Positions 5,591 through 7,410 of a DNA stretch of 7,410 nucleotides are shown here, piece after piece; position 1 is the stretch's first letter, and each line of letters begins with the position of its first letter. The position numbers and the translations under genes were made by a program. The notes under the pieces were generated by a model, which saw nothing but the letters and a program-made list of their open reading frames with translations, made no database searches and was not told the origin of the DNA. Source of the DNA: Planctomycetota bacterium (GTDB lineage: Bacteria > Planctomycetota > Phycisphaerae > UBA1845 > UTPLA1); assembly GCA_027295245.1 (NCBI GenBank), contig JAPULF010000082.1:1-7410 (forward strand). Reading direction: 5' to 3'.

Positions 5591-7024
5591 TCAACTTCGG
5601 GCGGCCGCACTCGCCGTGGGCCGCCCTTCTTGTTGCAACGCCCGCAGCAGAATCGCGAGTTGCACGAAACATAGCACCAGCCCCCAGCAAAACACGCCTC
5701 CGTCCAGCAGCAAATCCGCAACCCGTCCGCCCAGCAGAAACTCCCCGCTGCAAACCAGCAACGCGAATTGGGCAACGAGTCCTGCGACGAACCAGGCCCG
5801 AAACCGGTCGGACCAGGGCCGGCACGTCAGGACATACCAAACGGTCAGGAACACGAACGGCAGAATCGTTCCGTGGTGTTTCCATGTCCGCTCACTCATC
5901 AGGAGCATGGCGATCAACACGATCCCGAATTCGATCCACAGCCGCACGTCCTTGCGATCGCCCGATCGGGTGCGGCAAAGCCACGCCAGCAAACACAGCG
6001 TCAGCACCGCCAGGCCCGGCCGCAGCATTTTGCCGGCGATCGTGGTCGGTCTCGCCATGTGCTCAACTTCCATGCCCGCCTGGGCAGCCATGTCGGTCGA
6101 GGGCGGTTCCACCGGCAGCAAGCCGGCGTTGGACAGCAACCGCAGCCCCGTGCCGCCCAGCGATTGGTTTTCGATCGTCACCGTCGCGAAGCCGTGAACG
6201 GCAGACGGCTCCACCATGAGCGTATACCAAGCCTTCAGTTGCTCAGCGTTCCGACTCGGCCCGAGGTACAGACTCGGCATGGCAACGATCAGCACGACCA
6301 GCCCGATGCAGGCACTGATCACCAAGCGCCACGCTCCCTTGTAGGCGAAGTACACCAGCGCCAGTGCGGGCGTGATCTTGGTGACTATCGCGAGTGCCAT
6401 GAACAGGCCCGACCAGCCATCCCGGCCTCGCGTGTAGAACACCCACGCCAGCGCCAGCCAGATCAACATGAACGTGTTGAGGTTTCCGTGTTGAAGGTCC
6501 GAGATGATCGGGCGCAACGCGAACGCCGCGGTCATCAGCAGAACACCCAAGGGCACGGCGCGCCCGGTGCGACCCAGGGCGGCCACCAGCAAACCCATCG
6601 CAACAAAAAATCCGACCACCTTGAGGGCCGCCCAGGTCACGCCGGCGGCGGCGAATCCCATCTTCCAGAGTGGGATCAGGGATATCAGGACGGTCGGCGG
6701 TAATGGAAACCAGTGTCCGAATCCGTAGGGCTGCTCGCCTTCGTCGATTTTCGTGAGGGCCTCGGCATCCGCCAGCCATCGGCCCAGGGCGGTCTTGTGC
6801 TTGTTCTGGCGATAGAAGCTGGACTCGACCTCCTGGATGCGCTTGACGAACTGAACGGACGGAACGATCAGTGCGACGGCCAAGAGTACCAGCAGGACTT
6901 TCCAGACCGCCGGGTGGCTCAGGTAGCGACGATCGATTCGACCCAACAGCGTAGCCGGGTAGGCGTCGGAATCCGGCCCGGGCTTCAGGCTCGCGTAGGG
7001 AATGATGTTCGGGCGTTCGGTCAC
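5591..7024 (-). CDS. Polytopic membrane glycosyltransferase, GT87/DUF2029 type
   Basis: This 477-residue protein has about 11-12 hydrophobic helices, beginning near 42-60, then about 127-150, 157-171, 183-197, 205-255, and 333-461 in the second half. It has the hallmarks of GT87 (DUF2029), a GT-C fold family that uses polyprenyl-phosphate-linked sugars on the outer face of the cytoplasmic membrane: QHGNLNTFMLIWLALAW (178-194), a following GLFMALAIVTKITPAL (206-221), ENQSLGG (285-291) and SERTWKHHGTILPF (377-390). The first extracytoplasmic loop has RWLADAEAL, then QPYGFGHWFPLPP; D86 or E88 is a candidate catalytic acid by analogy with GT-C enzymes. Substrate and product cannot be told. The start is GTG at 7024-7022; GGAG lies 13 nt upstream, which is longer than usual. 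It converges on the 613-residue gene with a 31-bp gap and is divergent from the RluA-family gene. Confidence 0.88.
   Translation of the reverse strand: MTERPNIIPYASLKPGPDSDAYPATLLGRIDRRYLSHPAVWKVLLVLLAVALIVPSVQFVKRIQEVESSFYRQNKHKTALGRWLADAEALTKIDEGEQPYGFGHWFPLPPTVLISLIPLWKMGFAAAGVTWAALKVVGFFVAMGLLVAALGRTGRAVPLGVLLMTAAFALRPIISDLQHGNLNTFMLIWLALAWVFYTRGRDGWSGLFMALAIVTKITPALALVYFAYKGAWRLVISACIGLVVLIVAMPSLYLGPSRNAEQLKAWYTLMVEPSAVHGFATVTIENQSLGGTGLRLLSNAGLLPVEPPSTDMAAQAGMEVEHMARPTTIAGKMLRPGLAVLTLCLLAWLCRTRSGDRKDVRLWIEFGIVLIAMLLMSERTWKHHGTILPFVFLTVWYVLTCRPWSDRFRAWFVAGLVAQFALLVCSGEFLLGGRVADLLLDGGVFCWGLVLCFVQLAILLRALQQEGRPTASAAARS
5599..5635 (+). terminator. Intrinsic terminator for the 613-residue gene, inside the GT87 coding end
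   Basis: GGGCGGCC (5599-5606) and GGCCGCCC (5619-5626) form a perfect 8-bp stem, with CAC/GTG pairing possible inside the 12-nt loop. The T-rich run TTCTTGTTG (5627-5635) follows at once. It starts 40 nt after the stop codon of the 613-residue gene, as expected for a rho-independent terminator on the plus strand. The hairpin overlaps the last codons of the convergent GT87 gene. On the minus strand no T-run follows it, so it should work in one direction only. Confidence 0.8.
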
Positions 7025-7104
7025 TGGTCGATCTTCGCTCCGATGTCGGCCGCGGCCCGGTTGGAGTTTGTGCTACAAGCCTCCGCGCCGGCGGATTGGG
7101 CGAC

Positions 7105-7110
7105 ATCATA
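7105..7110 (-). promoter_or_regulatory. Candidate -10 element for the GT87 gene
   Basis: TATGAT on the minus strand matches 5 of 6 consensus -10 positions and lies about 80 bp upstream of the GTG start. No good -35 hexamer is visible at the usual distance. It would give a leader of about 75 nt containing the GGAG sequence near the start codon. Confidence 0.3.
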
Positions 7111-7155
7111 GGCAAATCCGTGCGAGCGACCACCTGCGAGATTCGGATTGCGTTG

Positions 7156-7161
7156 TACAAT
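7156..7161 (+). promoter_or_regulatory. Candidate -10 element of the RluA-family gene (possible leaderless start)
   Basis: TACAAT matches 5 of 6 consensus -10 positions and is followed by exactly 6 nt and then the ATG at 7168, so transcription would start on the A of ATG. No Shine-Dalgarno sequence is present. The -35 region is weak (CTGCGA at 16 bp is the best seen). The geometry is the same as at polA. Confidence 0.45.
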
Positions 7162-7167
7162 CGGGGC

Positions 7168-7410
7168 ATGCACTACTCCGTCAAGGTCAACGATCGCGTT
7201 TCGTTCGAGATTCGATATGCCGACCGCGAGCTGCTCGTCGTCGAAAAGCCGCCCGGCGTGGTCACGCAACCGGGCAAGAAGCACGAGCACGACAGTCTTC
7301 TGAACGGGCTGTTCGCCGAATACGGCAACGCCCTTCAGAATCTCGGCGAGTCGCGTTCGTGGGGCCTGCTGCACCGCCTCGATAAGGAGACGTCCGGCCT
7401 GGTGATCGTG
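7168..7410 (+). CDS. RluA-family pseudouridine synthase, N-terminal part (3' end outside window)
   Basis: The frame is open from ATG at 7168 to the window edge, giving 81 residues. The protein begins MHYSVKVNDR, then YADRELLVVEKPPGVVTQPG (17-36), the usual early strand and loop of the RluA family. The catalytic signature LLHRLDKETSGLVIV follows at 67-81, with the catalytic Asp at residue 72. This family converts specific uridines to pseudouridine in rRNA or tRNA. No N-terminal S4 domain precedes the catalytic fold, so it resembles the S4-less members (as in RluA and TruC) more than RluC/RluD; the RNA target cannot be told. An in-frame TTG at 7153 is a less likely start. It is divergent from the GT87 gene across a 143-bp gap. 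Confidence 0.93.
   Translation, partial: MHYSVKVNDRVSFEIRYADRELLVVEKPPGVVTQPGKKHEHDSLLNGLFAEYGNALQNLGESRSWGLLHRLDKETSGLVIV

Noticed and set aside
5562..5626. GC-rich inverted repeats as a recombination or REP-like mobile element
   Set aside because: The hairpins occur once, at a convergent junction, and the larger one is followed by a T-run; transcription termination explains them better than a mobile repeat.
4956..5885. Minus-strand 309-codon frame with a very long poly-Ser run
   Set aside because: It is the reverse complement of the Asp/Glu codons of the 613-residue gene; the rest overlaps the GT87 gene out of frame and shows no recognisable domain.
5768..6703. Plus-strand 311-codon frame antisense to the GT87 gene
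   Set aside because: It has the His/Gln/Arg-rich composition of the antisense of a membrane protein gene and no domain; the minus-strand frame has clear GT87 motifs and membrane helices.
7021..7374. Minus-strand 117-codon frame opposite the RluA-family gene
   Set aside because: It is antisense to the clearly recognisable HRLD-containing coding sequence and extends only to the GT87 start.

Overview
The window looks like chromosomal DNA from a GC-rich bacterium, most likely a member of the Planctomycetota or a close relative. This placement is an inference. It rests on the style of the DNA polymerase I N-terminus, the C-terminal TPR module of the first gene, and a membrane-anchored hypothetical protein that recalls planctomycetal proteins. 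No phage, transposon, CRISPR array or tRNA/rRNA gene was seen.

Five genes lie on strictly alternating strands (+,-,+,-,+), so each is probably its own transcription unit. In order they are: the C-terminal part of a TPR protein (1-570, +); a complete three-domain DNA polymerase I, polA (615-3371, -); a 613-residue membrane-anchored protein of unknown function (3718-5559, +); a polytopic membrane protein of the GT87/DUF2029 type (5591-7024, -); and the N-terminal part of an RluA-family pseudouridine synthase (7168-7410, +), which runs off the window. There are two convergent junctions (570/615 and 5559/5591) and two divergent ones (3371/3718 and 7024/7168).

The most interesting gene is the 613-residue protein. 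It has an N-terminal transmembrane anchor, a long helical/coiled-coil region, a small beta-rich domain and a segment that reads like a BRCT domain. That BRCT-like fold appears to be split: its first half is at residues 370-420 and its second half at 566-600. Between them lies an insert of about 145 residues containing a 97-residue stretch with 70 Asp/Glu, no Lys or Arg, and five tandem ELDE repeats encoded by a 12-bp DNA repeat. Its leader carries a clear sigma70-type promoter, three potential RNA hairpins and a good Shine-Dalgarno site. A strong intrinsic terminator for it lies inside the 3' end of the convergent GT87 gene.

The two divergent promoter regions suggest two modes of translation start. 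polA and the RluA-family gene each have a -10-like hexamer exactly 6 nt before the start codon, which would place the first transcribed base on the start codon (leaderless mRNA). The 613-residue gene instead has a leader of about 145 nt with a Shine-Dalgarno site. Apart from polA and the pseudouridine synthase being housekeeping genes, nothing shows that the five genes share a pathway.
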